Position numbers and translations under genes: made by a program. This document shows, piece by piece, positions 45,301-53,396 of a DNA stretch of 64,000 nt. The notes beneath the pieces are model-generated. The model was not told the DNA's origin, searched no databases, and saw nothing but the letters and a program-made list of their open reading frames with translations. The stretch's first letter is position 1; every line of letters begins with the position of its first letter. The DNA is from Humidesulfovibrio sp. (GTDB lineage: Bacteria; Desulfobacterota; Desulfovibrionia; Desulfovibrionales; Desulfovibrionaceae), in the NCBI RefSeq assembly GCF_031082295.1, contig NZ_JAVHLD010000013.1, positions 1 to 64,000 of the forward strand. The letters are read 5' to 3'.

Positions 45301-47966
45301 CGCGCGCCGCGCTCGGAAAGGGCAATGTTCCATCCCGTGTCCGTGTTGACCACGTGGCCCACGTGCTGCTTGGTGTTGGCCAGGGCCTGCTTGCGCATGG
45401 CGGCCTTGTGCATGTTCAGGTCTATGGTCTCGCCGGCGTCCAGCACCGGCACGGATCGGTTCAGGTCCACGTCCTCGTTCATGGGCGCCTGGAACAGCGG
45501 TCCCTCGATGTGCGTCTGGCCGTCGTCCACCTGGTTGCCCAGGCGCTCCAGCCTGGTCTGGTCGCGGTCGATGGCCGCCGAAAGCGCCGCGATGGAATCC
45601 TGGTTGGCCCCGTCCGCGCGGGCCATTTCCTCGGCCAGCTTGGCCTGATAGCCCTCAAGGCGCGTGCGCACGTTCTGCATGATCTCGGCAATGGGCACGG
45701 CCACGCGGTTGCCGCGCTGGATGTCGCCCTGCTGCTGGCCGCCTTCCTGGTCCGCCACGGGCGCGAGGTCCGCAGCGCTCACGCGGTCGCCAAAGCGGCG
45801 CTTGAAGGACTCCAGGCTGTCGGCCTGGATGCGGATCTTGTTGCGCTCGAACCAGGCGGCCGGGGTTTCGTGCCCGCTTTGGGTCAAGGTGCGCGCGAGG
45901 TTTCCGAACAGGCTGGCGGTCATGATGGCCTGGTTCTTGGACACGCGGCCCGTGGCCATGAGCTCCCCGGCCAGGCGGTCCACCTCGTGCTGGGGCACCT
46001 GGGCCTCGTCAAAGGCGCGGGCCAGCTCCTGGATGCGCACCTGCTCGGCCTCTATGTCCAGGCCAAGGGCCTGGCGCGCGGAAATGTCAAAGGCGTTGAC
46101 CTTGAGGTCCGGGGCCAGGGCCTCCCAATGCCTGCCCTGCGCCAGGGTGGAGGCCACCTTGTCCGTGGGCAGGGCCAGGTCGGCGTCGATGGCCTTGGCG
46201 TGGGCGTACTCGTCCTGGCTGATGCCCATGACCTCCAGCACGCGCATGGCCTCGTCCATGGCGTCGGCCTGCTGGAAATAGCCGTCAAAGGCCCGCGCGT
46301 TGATGAACAGAGGCGGCGCCTCCTGGCCTTCCGGGGTGCCGGTCATGGTGCGCACGGCCTGCTCCACGGCCTCGGGGCTGCGCTGGGCCAAACGGTTGGC
46401 ATCAAGCGTGGTTTTGAAGTCGTTGAGCTTGGCCTCCACCACGCGGGCGCGCGCCAAAGACTTGGCCGTGCGGAACATGCCAAGCCCGGTGCCGGCGCCG
46501 ATGAGCGGCAGGAAAGACGCGCTGGCGTCCACCACGGTCTGGCCCACGCGCTCGCCCTTGGCCTGCTGGCTCATGGGCTCGATATAGTTGCCCGGGGCCT
46601 GGGCGTTGTGCATGTCTTTGGCCAGTTCCCCGAAGTAGATTGTCACCAGCTCCTGCAGGCCCTCCTGGCCAGACTCCAGCAGCCAGGCCCACACGCCCTT
46701 GGCGCCGATGCGCGCCATGAGCGCGCGCGTGCCGGGCAGGCCCATGCCCTTGACCACGGCCTCCTTGACGAACTGGCGCTTGGTGGCCTCGCTCAGTCCG
46801 CTCACGGCCTTGCTCACGCCGGTCATTTCCAGCAGCACGGCGAGCTCGGCAGCCTCGATGCCGGCGTTGACGGCGCCGGTGAGCACGGCCATGCCGCGCG
46901 CCAGCTTAAAGTCGATGGGCTTGCCGGTGTTGGCATCGGTGTAGCCCATGTATTCCTCTAACGCGCTGCCGCCTTCCAGCTTGAACATGCTGTAGTAGGC
47001 GCCTGCCCCTGCCCCCACCTTCATGCCGCGCTCCGCGGCCACGGCTGCGGAGGCCGGGTTTTTGGTGGCGGCCAGGGTGGTGCCGTACATGAGCGCGCCG
47101 CCGGCCAGGGAGGGCCAGCCGATATCCGGCAGCATGTCGCGGTACTGCGCGGCCTGCACCACGCCGCCCGTCAGGATCTTCTCCAGGTAGGACTCGGCCT
47201 TGGGCACCTGGACCTGGGCCAGCTTCATCTGGCCGATGGTGCGCCGCAGTTCCGGGCGGTCGCCCTCAAGCAGCAGCTGCGAATAGGCGAAGGCCAGGGC
47301 GTCCTGCTGCCTGCCCGCCTCCCAGGCCTGGCCCGGGGCGCTGGCCAGCCAGGCCACGCCGGTGCGCTCGTCCACGGGCCTGTTCTTCTGCCAGAAGCGG
47401 TCCCACGCGCTCCAGGGCGAGGTGTCGCGCGCGGCCTGGGCCGCCTGCACGCCGGGCCAGAGATCGGCAAGGGAGTTTTCCAGGCGCTGCAGGGCCGCCA
47501 CGTCGTCCTTGGCCAGGGCCATGTTGGCCGGGTCGGAAAGGAACAAGGCCGTGCCGGGGTTGTCGCGGGTGAGCTCGGGCACGTTGGGGTCCGGGTACTT
47601 GGCGATGTCGCGCACCTGGGCTAGGTTGGCCTGCACAAACGGCTCGGGCAGGCTGGTCTGCCTGGCCAGGCTGCGCACCTCGGCCACCTGGTCGGGGGCC
47701 ATGTTGCCCGTGCGCTTGAAGGCCTGGACCACGTTCTCGGCCAGCACGTCCGGGGCGATGGGCTCCAGCGGCTTGAGGCCGAAAGGCATGGCGCCGGGGA
47801 ACTTGGGGGCCTTGTCCGCGCGGGCCTGGTCCTCGGCCTGCAGGCCTTCGATCAAGTCAGGGGCGGTCCGCTGCACGGGCGCAAAGTCCACGGGCAGCAT
47901 GGTTTCGGTGCCGCTGGCCTTGTCGCCTTCCAGCACGTCAAAGAGGTTTTTTACTGCGCCAGCCAT
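39390..47966 (-). CDS. Giant 2858-aa internal virion / polyvalent ejection protein (T7 gp16 position)
   Basis: This 2858-aa protein occupies the T7 gene 16 slot, so it is probably the large ejection protein that enters the host with DNA. Modules seen: a barnase/EndoU-like nuclease-type domain resembling LPD3/PBECR of phage polyvalent proteins (about 845-985; SERGARHVAQDHP, YSPVRVGDSIYVVKLTVKEA); a conserved phage module (about 1215-1520; VLFIEEIQSDWHQAGRKKGY); a zincin segment STVPHESGHLYLTELERLV with HExxH at 1608-1612; long charged coiled coils (about 1960-2070); and C-terminal hydrophobic helices (about 2718, VMLSWVLPPLLTSCIIAWA, and LFGYLLSGLPL). No transglycosylase motif like that of T7 gp16 is seen. 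T7 gp16 is 1318 aa. It overlaps the gp15-like gene by 16 nt. Confidence 0.8.
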   Translation of the reverse strand: MAGAVKNLFDVLEGDKASGTETMLPVDFAPVQRTAPDLIEGLQAEDQARADKAPKFPGAMPFGLKPLEPIAPDVLAENVVQAFKRTGNMAPDQVAEVRSLARQTSLPEPFVQANLAQVRDIAKYPDPNVPELTRDNPGTALFLSDPANMALAKDDVAALQRLENSLADLWPGVQAAQAARDTSPWSAWDRFWQKNRPVDERTGVAWLASAPGQAWEAGRQQDALAFAYSQLLLEGDRPELRRTIGQMKLAQVQVPKAESYLEKILTGGVVQAAQYRDMLPDIGWPSLAGGALMYGTTLAATKNPASAAVAAERGMKVGAGAGAYYSMFKLEGGSALEEYMGYTDANTGKPIDFKLARGMAVLTGAVNAGIEAAELAVLLEMTGVSKAVSGLSEATKRQFVKEAVVKGMGLPGTRALMARIGAKGVWAWLLESGQEGLQELVTIYFGELAKDMHNAQAPGNYIEPMSQQAKGERVGQTVVDASASFLPLIGAGTGLGMFRTAKSLARARVVEAKLNDFKTTLDANRLAQRSPEAVEQAVRTMTGTPEGQEAPPLFINARAFDGYFQQADAMDEAMRVLEVMGISQDEYAHAKAIDADLALPTDKVASTLAQGRHWEALAPDLKVNAFDISARQALGLDIEAEQVRIQELARAFDEAQVPQHEVDRLAGELMATGRVSKNQAIMTASLFGNLARTLTQSGHETPAAWFERNKIRIQADSLESFKRRFGDRVSAADLAPVADQEGGQQQGDIQRGNRVAVPIAEIMQNVRTRLEGYQAKLAEEMARADGANQDSIAALSAAIDRDQTRLERLGNQVDDGQTHIEGPLFQAPMNEDVDLNRSVPVLDAGETIDLNMHKAAMRKQALANTKQHVGHVVNTDTGWNIALSERGARHVAQDHPDEGHYPAMVQVMTVLSDIVKNAVLVETHLDLKKQAGVAQVHRLYSPVRVGDSIYVVKLTVKEAEKGVKELEDFRLYDLRSEKKMPTGTSAPSSGKSQSPTRPAVGISEMTVLSMLEGVKDHEGRLFFQSAPAFYSPTARFLEGINVKKPQPAKFWLSQFWDKNGTPKPGLRPEELSDLGLEHYIRVAQDSDAKISKEQVLQFIKEGGPRLEEITKRSNSKYNYTGNEWQQAINEAEAAGNWDEAARIQEAWEGIDEETGSTANTPKFASYQLPGGENYREVLLTLPSQRTDMTFAQFLTDYRARFPQAKATDAEVRGFYDRGVMVPKEGKITAAASPDVYRSPHWEEPNVLAHVRLNDRMDADGNRVLFIEEIQSDWHQAGRKKGYSQELVAGSQAKLDALQAELDRLLDGRSADQLPTEAEKQQANNLYYEIYDEKVRLEGKRTVGVPNAPFKKSWAMLAFKRILREAVEKGYDAVAWTTGEQQAARYKLSASLESIAWRQNGGGPQRIATLVTTDGAQADLFIGADGTIGRVDSRNRAFDGLVNKPLDEAIGKPMAEKIMAEAEGKESGNGLDIGGGGMKGFYDKMLPKAVAEYVKKLDPSAKVGETNLDAGEFKVNRDSQSQPYRLERRDSPDILSRHNTAAEAWAEAERLGNISVHSLTITPALRQTVADGQALYQSMAGSKYGAIHWEHGQTIISTFEKANVSTVPHESGHLYLTELERLVGLGHATAQQEADLATIRAWLREKDERISEEGQERFANGFLTYLREGKAPTEAMYEVFAKFKRWLLALYKAARGAGVKINPEIRGVYDRMLATQEELDGARNKYGLEPIFAGETSLDESVLTRQELDAYETLANRASLAADIEMQKYHEAERRKYRQQLVEHFDDELRNNKAYRLVTYLAYNYDPLMQERPDRKAKDYKPGPKINLESARYLWGQDVNERVRPGLLSKDSTYTVEQAMIEFEFDSPEAVLEALNFKGGEQRRAFVESGLAQFDADWNEYGTPWANELQERRLDAEARMLQRLTRNFVPASMEGIKRMVSRKVENMTVAQLQSSFQNLKAAVAKVGQQIKQDKFLLAVALKNEANMAVKEQREVDKARVAVLREKWAERVSEANERRRLALAEIRERTQAREEMSKLKDLSKRIFYSKRMDFDYREQAMAIVQRFGLGTPTMAPAMPYDMPPLLQFVQEKGIDVAALAEIPAWLFSEPQSGFRSVQTMTVAQMRELKGALNYLHHQGVNERKMLGLAEDLLITDVAERSVVTMNQLTKGPKAYSERERESRKVLIRARGLMAELGMVRYWADAADGFTNHGPNSKAGNTTTYLVHPFDQAESDKQHALRQMGDKLDKIFEPYLAQDRAEVFKIEGVPLRAEVAQEWGGLWDRQKVLMVALNMGNEGNIRALMGGYGWTYDHLAKITERLTADEWRMVQQIWDTIDELYPLIDHVHRVVNGGPLIKVEPLALDSPAGHLRGGYFPLIFDHRLSDKAAFLGGLDKLMNEVETGAYADEIQHTAAVFRKSNPVNSFTKERKGSSLPPLLSLGVLSSHINSSLHFIHYGLPLRNAYKLVAVPEFRTAWVKALGEDSYMELGNWLRRQARPSLVMPGKFDKMFEKLRVLGSLQALGLSMQTALTQLSSASMSWQEIGFKAFMKGAAIMAEHGADAFAVAADLSPYMADRRHNLDSTMHDLVMRLDLDKHQIKLLQKVGINLTVKDYQDFMFSLIQTMDALVAYPTWYGAYDQALNQRGMDPASAVAYADEKVKRAQASGGIVDAPTFLRSAGVARLFSMFMSFSANLLNNQAYFIRGWRESMISSQDFMRHVMLSWVLPPLLTSCIIAWAKGEPWPEFRDLFFDLFGYLLSGLPLIREGVRSIEFGGRASGAAALKPVEDVGKLVQRTMNLLDGKNRDGEFLLAAQSLVDLVGFSVGIPTRPIWRAVQGVHDMAEGKTVNPMRLFFRAPKEAK

Positions 47967-49855
47967 GCCTGCTGCCCCTTCTTAAAGAGATAGTCCGGGC
48001 CGTACTTGGCCAGGGCGTCGCGTTCGATGCGTTCAATGGTGCGCTCGTTCACCGGGTACTTGTCCTTGCGGCCCGCGTTCAGCTCGTCCATGAGGCTCAT
48101 GACGCCCTGCCGGATGATAAGCGAGTCCTTGCCAAGGGTCTGGTAATACTTGAGCGCGGCCTCGTCGCTGGGGATCATGCCCAGCTTGGACATCTGTTTG
48201 GCCGTGGGCTTCAGGTCCGCCCTTTCGCCCGTGAATTGCGCCAGCCCGCCGCCGTAGCGAGCGGAGCCAAAGGTCGTTTTGTCGCCGCTGGAGCCGAACA
48301 GCCCGCCCCAAAAACCGGGACCGCTGCCCCATGTGGTGCGGCCGGTGACGACCGGGGCGGTGTACTTGTCGGCCACCTTCTGCATGTCCGCAGGGCTCAT
48401 GCTGGGGTTTCTGCGCACCTCGTCCTCGTAGGCCCGCAGCGTGCGCACGTACTCGCCATTCTGCTTGACCTCGTTGTCGTCCTTGGGCTTGTCGTGGAAG
48501 GAAAGCCCGGCCGCGCCCGCGGACTGCTTGAACGCCTCGTAAGCGGGCTTCATGTCCAGGCCATCGGAAACGATCTTGGTCCAGTGGTCGCGCCGGGCGG
48601 TGGAAAGGGAAGGCGCGTGCTGCGCCAAAAGCTGCCAGCCCTGCGAGGACAAGCTGCCGTTCAGGCTGGCCTGGAACATGGCATAGTCTGCGGCCGCGGC
48701 CTGGGCTTCGTTTTGGGCCTTCATGCTGTTCTGCATGAAGGGGATGACGTGCCCGGCGGCCGCTGGGTTTTGCTTGGCAAACTGCATCCAGGCCTCGGGC
48801 GAGACGTCGCCCTTGTTCTCCATCCAAAAACCGACCAGCTTTTTGCTGGCCGCCTCGTTGGCCAGGCTGCGCGCGCGGTCCTGCTGCCCCTGGAGGTAGT
48901 GGGCGCGGCCCTCGGCCAGGGCCATGACGTTGCGCCAGGTGTCGCCCTTGAGGCCCTTGGACGCCACGTAGTTGGCATCGTTCAGTAGGGCCACGGCCTT
49001 GGCCGGGTTGTTGCCGGCGTCGGCCATGACGCCGAAATAGGTGTCCATGTTGGCCGTGTTCTTCTCCTGCACGCGCAGAGTGGTCACGGCGTGGGCCTGC
49101 ATGTCCGGCGAAATCTTGTCGCGGATGCCCTCGGTGAGCTGCTGGCCGTCCTTGCCCTTCTGGCCGAACAAAAGTTCCTTGGCGTAGGCAAAGTCATCCT
49201 TGTCGCCGTAGGCCAGGGCCAGGTTCAGCGCGTGCCCGTAAATGTCCTGCTGGGCCAGGATCAGGCGCTTGGTGTTGTCCTCGCCCGGGTGCGCGGCGTT
49301 GATGGCGTTGGCGGCCTTGACGTACTCCGCCTCCACTCCGGCCACGTCGCCCCACTTCAGAGCCACGCCCTGCCTGGCGGCCTGCACGGCCCCGTCGGAG
49401 ACGCTTTCGGCGTAGAGCTTTTTCTGCTGGGCTTGGTGCAGGCTCACGGCGTCCAGGCCCTTGTCGCGGTTGGAGCCGATCATCTTGGCCAGGAGCAGCT
49501 TCTGGCGCTCGTTCGGCACGGCCTCCAGGGTTTTCTGCGCCTCCTCGTCGTACCACTGGATGGCCTGGTCGTAGACCGCGGGCTTGTCCTGGCCGCCGAG
49601 GGCATCCTTGCCCTGCGTCTGGCGCACCTTGTCCAGCATCTGCCGCTCGCGGTCGGCAAAGGAGTTGTGCGTGTCGATTACCTGCAGGGCGTCCTGGCGC
49701 TCCTGGTCCTGCTTCATGGCCTCGATCACTTCCTTGGGCAGAAGCTCCCGGCCAAGGTTGGGGTCGCCATAGTCCGAGGGCTTTGCGAACACGCCGGCGC
49801 CGGACTGCGGAAGGCCTACAGTAGGGCCGACAGGGGAATCAGGAATCTTGACCAT
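47951..49855 (-). CDS. Internal virion protein, T7 gp15-like position
   Basis: This 634-aa, mainly alpha-helical Ala/Gln/Lys-rich protein lies between the gp14-like gene and the giant gp16-position gene, where T7 has gp15 (747 aa), a core and ejection protein. Segments such as NERQKLLLAKMIGSNRDKGLD and RDHWTKIVSDGLDMKPAYEAF are helical; no membrane segment or enzyme motif is seen. The C-terminal end overlaps the giant gene by 16 nt. Identity rests on synteny and character, not on a strong motif. Confidence 0.7.
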   Translation of the reverse strand: MVKIPDSPVGPTVGLPQSGAGVFAKPSDYGDPNLGRELLPKEVIEAMKQDQERQDALQVIDTHNSFADRERQMLDKVRQTQGKDALGGQDKPAVYDQAIQWYDEEAQKTLEAVPNERQKLLLAKMIGSNRDKGLDAVSLHQAQQKKLYAESVSDGAVQAARQGVALKWGDVAGVEAEYVKAANAINAAHPGEDNTKRLILAQQDIYGHALNLALAYGDKDDFAYAKELLFGQKGKDGQQLTEGIRDKISPDMQAHAVTTLRVQEKNTANMDTYFGVMADAGNNPAKAVALLNDANYVASKGLKGDTWRNVMALAEGRAHYLQGQQDRARSLANEAASKKLVGFWMENKGDVSPEAWMQFAKQNPAAAGHVIPFMQNSMKAQNEAQAAAADYAMFQASLNGSLSSQGWQLLAQHAPSLSTARRDHWTKIVSDGLDMKPAYEAFKQSAGAAGLSFHDKPKDDNEVKQNGEYVRTLRAYEDEVRRNPSMSPADMQKVADKYTAPVVTGRTTWGSGPGFWGGLFGSSGDKTTFGSARYGGGLAQFTGERADLKPTAKQMSKLGMIPSDEAALKYYQTLGKDSLIIRQGVMSLMDELNAGRKDKYPVNERTIERIERDALAKYGPDYLFKKGQQAWLAQ

Positions 49856-49864
49856 GCGCGCCTC

Positions 49865-50521
49865 CTAGCCGTTTAGCTGCCAGTAGCGGCCGCCAGCGGT
49901 GAGCAAAGACTCCGTGCCTGCGGAGGCGGACTTGTTGGCCGCCAGCGTGGCCTCGCGCTGCACGCCCGGGATCTGGTTGCGCAGCTTGGTGGCTGCTATT
50001 TCCGCATTCCAGCGGATGAGCGCGGCGTCGTCCTCCATGGCCTGGTAGGTGTCCTCCAGCACCATGAGCGGGCTGCCCTCGTTGACCTTGACCCCGGAGG
50101 CGCCAAAGCCCGCCTTCTGCTTGCCGGCCAGGGCCATGTACTTCTTGCGCACGGTCTGCTCGTCCATCCTGCCCTTGGCCAACTGGAACTGCGCCTCGTT
50201 CTCCAGCAGGGCGGCGTTCATGGCGCCGATGCTGCGCTGGCCGGCGGCCACGTTGCGCCCATTGATGAACTGAGCCAGGCCGCCGATGCCGAGCGCGGCC
50301 TTGAGCACGTTGGTGGAGGTCGTCTTGTCGGTGAAGTGGTCCCACCAGGAGCCGCCGCCGGAGGTCAACCCGGGCGTGCCCGTGTCCGCCGGGGCCGGTC
50401 CTGGCCCGGTCCATTCGCCCGAGGCGGTCCAGGGGGTGTCCTCGTACAGGGGCGTGGAATCCACGAGGCTGCCGGTGGACGGACCGGCATCGACAGGTAC
50501 GGCAGGAGTTTCCCAGGTCAT
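49865..50521 (-). CDS. Internal virion protein, T7 gp14-like
   Basis: This 218-aa protein has a Pro/Gly-rich N-terminus, a hydrophobic helix (VLKAALGIGGLAQFINGRNV) near residue 75, then an alpha-helical part with AGKQKAGFGASGVKVNEGSP and DDAALIRWNAEIAATKLRNQ, the pattern I associate with T7 gp14/virion core proteins that form the outer-membrane pore during ejection. T7 gp14 is 196 aa. It starts 2 bp after the gp13-like stop. Confidence 0.75.
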   Translation of the reverse strand: MTWETPAVPVDAGPSTGSLVDSTPLYEDTPWTASGEWTGPGPAPADTGTPGLTSGGGSWWDHFTDKTTSTNVLKAALGIGGLAQFINGRNVAAGQRSIGAMNAALLENEAQFQLAKGRMDEQTVRKKYMALAGKQKAGFGASGVKVNEGSPLMVLEDTYQAMEDDAALIRWNAEIAATKLRNQIPGVQREATLAANKSASAGTESLLTAGGRYWQLNG

Positions 50522-50523
50522 GG

Positions 50524-50985
50524 CTACCTCGCAAGTTTGGCGAACAGGATATGGTCGATGCGGTCCTGGCCGAAGTTTTTCAGAGTTACGATGTCGTCAG
50601 TCAGCCCCACCAGGTGCGCGAAGCGCTGGCCCCGGTCGTAGTCCGCGCGCACCGTGGCCTGCAGGCGGTGGAATCCGCCCTCGCTCATGAGCCCGGCGAT
50701 GCCGCGCTTGAAGGCATGGACAAGGCCCGCGGCGTCCACGAAAGCGCGCTTGTCGATGAAGGCCCAGCCCCAGCCCACGCCGGGCCAGAACAGCGTGGCC
50801 CCGGACACGGCCAGGATCTCGCCCTGCGTTGACCTGTAGGAAAAGGCCGGGCCGCTCTTGGCCAGGGTGAGGGCATGCTCCAGGCTGCCGTTGACGCTCC
50901 AGCCTTCCACGCCGTCGGTGTCCAGGCGCTCGCGCGGGCATATGGCCAGGAAGTGGTCCGGCTCAAACTGGATGATATCGCCCAT
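50524..50985 (-). CDS. T7 gp13-like internal virion protein (DUF2833-like)
   Basis: The true protein is about 153 aa, starting at 50985 (MGDIIQFEPDHFLAICPRER) behind GGAGG; the longer track ORF reads out of frame through the tail tube gene. It has an acetyltransferase-like fold pattern (SVNGSLEHALTLAKSGPAF, GWGWAFIDKRAFVDAAGLV) seen in gp13/DUF2833. T7 gp13 (138 aa) is required for ejection. It sits exactly between the gp12- and gp14-like genes. Confidence 0.7.
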   Translation of the reverse strand: MGDIIQFEPDHFLAICPRERLDTDGVEGWSVNGSLEHALTLAKSGPAFSYRSTQGEILAVSGATLFWPGVGWGWAFIDKRAFVDAAGLVHAFKRGIAGLMSEGGFHRLQATVRADYDRGQRFAHLVGLTDDIVTLKNFGQDRIDHILFAKLAR

Positions 50986-50987
50986 GG

Positions 50988-53387
50988 TCAGCCTCCGGTG
51001 CCGTGGATGCGCGGCATGATGGACAAGATGGTGCAGGGCAGCGGCACGTCGTGGACAAAGCGAATCTGCGGGCTGGCCTCGGTGCCGCTGTCGAGGGTTA
51101 TCTCCTTGTCGCCGGAGAAGGGCACCAGGGCCGCGCCCATGCGCTCCGTGCCGTCGCAGAAGTTGATGGTGGAAAGGTCGCCGTTCTTGGGTCCAGCCTT
51201 GAGCCCATAGGTCTGGTACAGGCGGATACCGACCTTGGAAATGCGCGCGGCCCGGCCCATGGCGGTGCCGTCCTGGAACCCGGCCTCCATGGCGTGCGGG
51301 ACCATGCTCGCCTCGTAGTGCAGTCCGACGTGAACCTTGGCGCAAGCCTGGAGAAGCGGCACGGCACCGCCCGTTACCACTTGCGGGGTCAGCAGCTTGC
51401 CGTCGCCCAGCATGTCCACGGTCTTGCCTTCCAGCCAATCCAGGCCCACCAGGCCGGTGAACATGCGCGCGAACTCCGCCACGGCCACGTCCCGCAGCTC
51501 GGCCGGGACGCTAGTCTGCAGGCTGGCCAGAACCTTGCCCGCGTTACTTGTGGTGGCCGTCACCTTGGCCCGCGACAGGGTGGTGTCTGCGTTGCGGAAC
51601 GCGTACTGCCGGCCCACGTTGGAGGCGAAGTTGATGTTGAAGGCCGCGCCGCTGCCGGCGTTGCTGGAGAAGATGAACACCTCGTCGCCCTTGGACCAGG
51701 TGGCGTTGCTCACCGGCTGCATGCGCAGGCGCTTGGCCGTGGCTTCTGTGTCCGCAGGGTTCCAGGCGCTCACGGTTGCGCCGCAGTCCACGAAAAAGGC
51801 GTCCTCGCAAGTGTCGTCATTGGAGAATGTGGGTGCCAGCACCTCCACGTAGCGCTTGGTCACGCCGTCTATTTCGCGGCGCACGATAAGCCATATCTCG
51901 TCCCGGTCCTCGCCGGGGATGGTGCAGACGCTTTCAACGGCCCCGTCCGTGATGAAGCGCCACCAGCCCACGACCTCGTGGTCGCGGAAGTAGGTTAGCA
52001 CCGGGGAAATGCCGTCGTCGCGCACGGTGAACACAAGGCGGTGCGGGGTTTGCGCGTAGGCCCATTCTTGCAGCACGTTGTCGCGCGTCAGGTGCTCGGC
52101 CAGGACCATCATGTCCGGGGAGTTGTAGCCGTCGCTTTCCAGGGTGTAGGCAAACTCCAGCACGCGCTTGCCGAACTGCTCCACAAACAGCACCACGGAG
52201 CCGATGGCCAGTGCGCGCATGGTGGAACAGCCGTTGAAGGTTTCCTTGTCCGCGTCAATGGAGGTCGGCGTAATGGCCCCGCCGTCCGAGGACTTGAGGA
52301 TCCACTCCGAGCCGGTGGTGCCCATGAGGAACACCTTTTTGCCGCGCGTCATCCAGACGATGGCGTTGACCTCGCTGTCGTCGATGGTAAACTGTGCCAT
52401 GTCGTTGTCGCGGCTGGGGCGCGAGCGCGAAAGGTTCTGCGGCTCGCCCACCTTGCTGCCCCACACGGTTTGCGGGCGATTGTCAGTGCCGCCCATCCAC
52501 TTGCGGCCGCCAAAGAAGGCGCCGCAGCGCGGATAGTTGCCCGCGGAGTCGAACGGCTGGTAGTCCTCGGGCGGGGTCAGGGTGGCGTCGTAGTCCTGGC
52601 CGGTGTCCTTGAACACCTCGCCGTCCGGGTCGGCAGAGCCTATGTACTTGAAGATGCCGTCATAGCCTCGGTAACAGCACACTTCCACGGCATCCGCGCC
52701 GGCGTTGCTCCACACGCATTCGTTGTAGTTGGTGGTGGAGAGCGAGGCGTTGCCGTTGGCCACAGTGATGGTGGCCGTGGGCAGCGACTCGTTGCCGTCC
52801 ATGTCCTTGGCCGTGAGCTGGTAGGAGTAGCTGGTGCTCCCCGTGGTGCCCTTGGCCGTCACCGCGGCGCCGAGCGGCGGCGTGATGCTCGGGCCAAACA
52901 CCTCGTCGGCCATGTTCCACTGCGTGTGGGACAGGCGCGTCAGTTTTTGCGGGGCGTGGCGGCTGTGGTAGGAATACAAGATGTCCGCGGTCTGCGTGTA
53001 CTGGAGCTCGGGCAGGTCAATCTCAAGGTACGGAGTCCCGATCTTCACCGGACTGGCGTTGCTCACGATGACGCCGTAGATGCCGTCCTCTCCGCGCTTC
53101 CAAGGGCGCATGTAGCCGTTACCGCTCGCATCCTCGCCAAACTCCAGGGCATAGGCCTGCACCGTGGAGAACTTGAAGGGGATCAGGCGCGCGCGCGCGT
53201 TGTGGTTTTCCACCTCGCCGGCGTAGATGGTGCCGGAGCGCTTGGTGCCCGGCCCCTGCGGCCGCACGATGAAGTTGACCAATTCCTCGCAGGCGTTCTT
53301 GAGCTTGTTGAAGTCCACGCGCGCGTCCAGCAGCGGCGTGGTTTCCCCTGCGGTCAGGTTGGTGATGATGGGAACGACCTTGCCCAT
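50988..53387 (-). CDS. Tail tubular protein B (T7 gp12-like nozzle)
   Basis: This 799-aa protein matches the nozzle of short-tailed phages in length (T7 gp12 is 794) and in its start (IITNLTAGETTPLLDARVDF, then LVNFIVRPQGPGTKRSGTIY). Beta-rich segments follow, with FVEQFGKRVLEFAYTLESDGY and LTPQVVTGGAVPLLQ near the end. It forms the distal tail channel and attaches fibres. It lies 9 bp after the gp11-like gene and 2 bp before the gp13-like gene. Confidence 0.9.
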   Translation of the reverse strand: MGKVVPIITNLTAGETTPLLDARVDFNKLKNACEELVNFIVRPQGPGTKRSGTIYAGEVENHNARARLIPFKFSTVQAYALEFGEDASGNGYMRPWKRGEDGIYGVIVSNASPVKIGTPYLEIDLPELQYTQTADILYSYHSRHAPQKLTRLSHTQWNMADEVFGPSITPPLGAAVTAKGTTGSTSYSYQLTAKDMDGNESLPTATITVANGNASLSTTNYNECVWSNAGADAVEVCCYRGYDGIFKYIGSADPDGEVFKDTGQDYDATLTPPEDYQPFDSAGNYPRCGAFFGGRKWMGGTDNRPQTVWGSKVGEPQNLSRSRPSRDNDMAQFTIDDSEVNAIVWMTRGKKVFLMGTTGSEWILKSSDGGAITPTSIDADKETFNGCSTMRALAIGSVVLFVEQFGKRVLEFAYTLESDGYNSPDMMVLAEHLTRDNVLQEWAYAQTPHRLVFTVRDDGISPVLTYFRDHEVVGWWRFITDGAVESVCTIPGEDRDEIWLIVRREIDGVTKRYVEVLAPTFSNDDTCEDAFFVDCGATVSAWNPADTEATAKRLRMQPVSNATWSKGDEVFIFSSNAGSGAAFNINFASNVGRQYAFRNADTTLSRAKVTATTSNAGKVLASLQTSVPAELRDVAVAEFARMFTGLVGLDWLEGKTVDMLGDGKLLTPQVVTGGAVPLLQACAKVHVGLHYEASMVPHAMEAGFQDGTAMGRAARISKVGIRLYQTYGLKAGPKNGDLSTINFCDGTERMGAALVPFSGDKEITLDSGTEASPQIRFVHDVPLPCTILSIMPRIHGTGG

Positions 53388-53396
53388 GGCCCGCTC

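Noticed and set aside
44466-46961. 831-aa + strand ORF opposite the giant phage gene
   Set aside because: Same antisense artefact; composition is HVLG-rich and no domain is visible.
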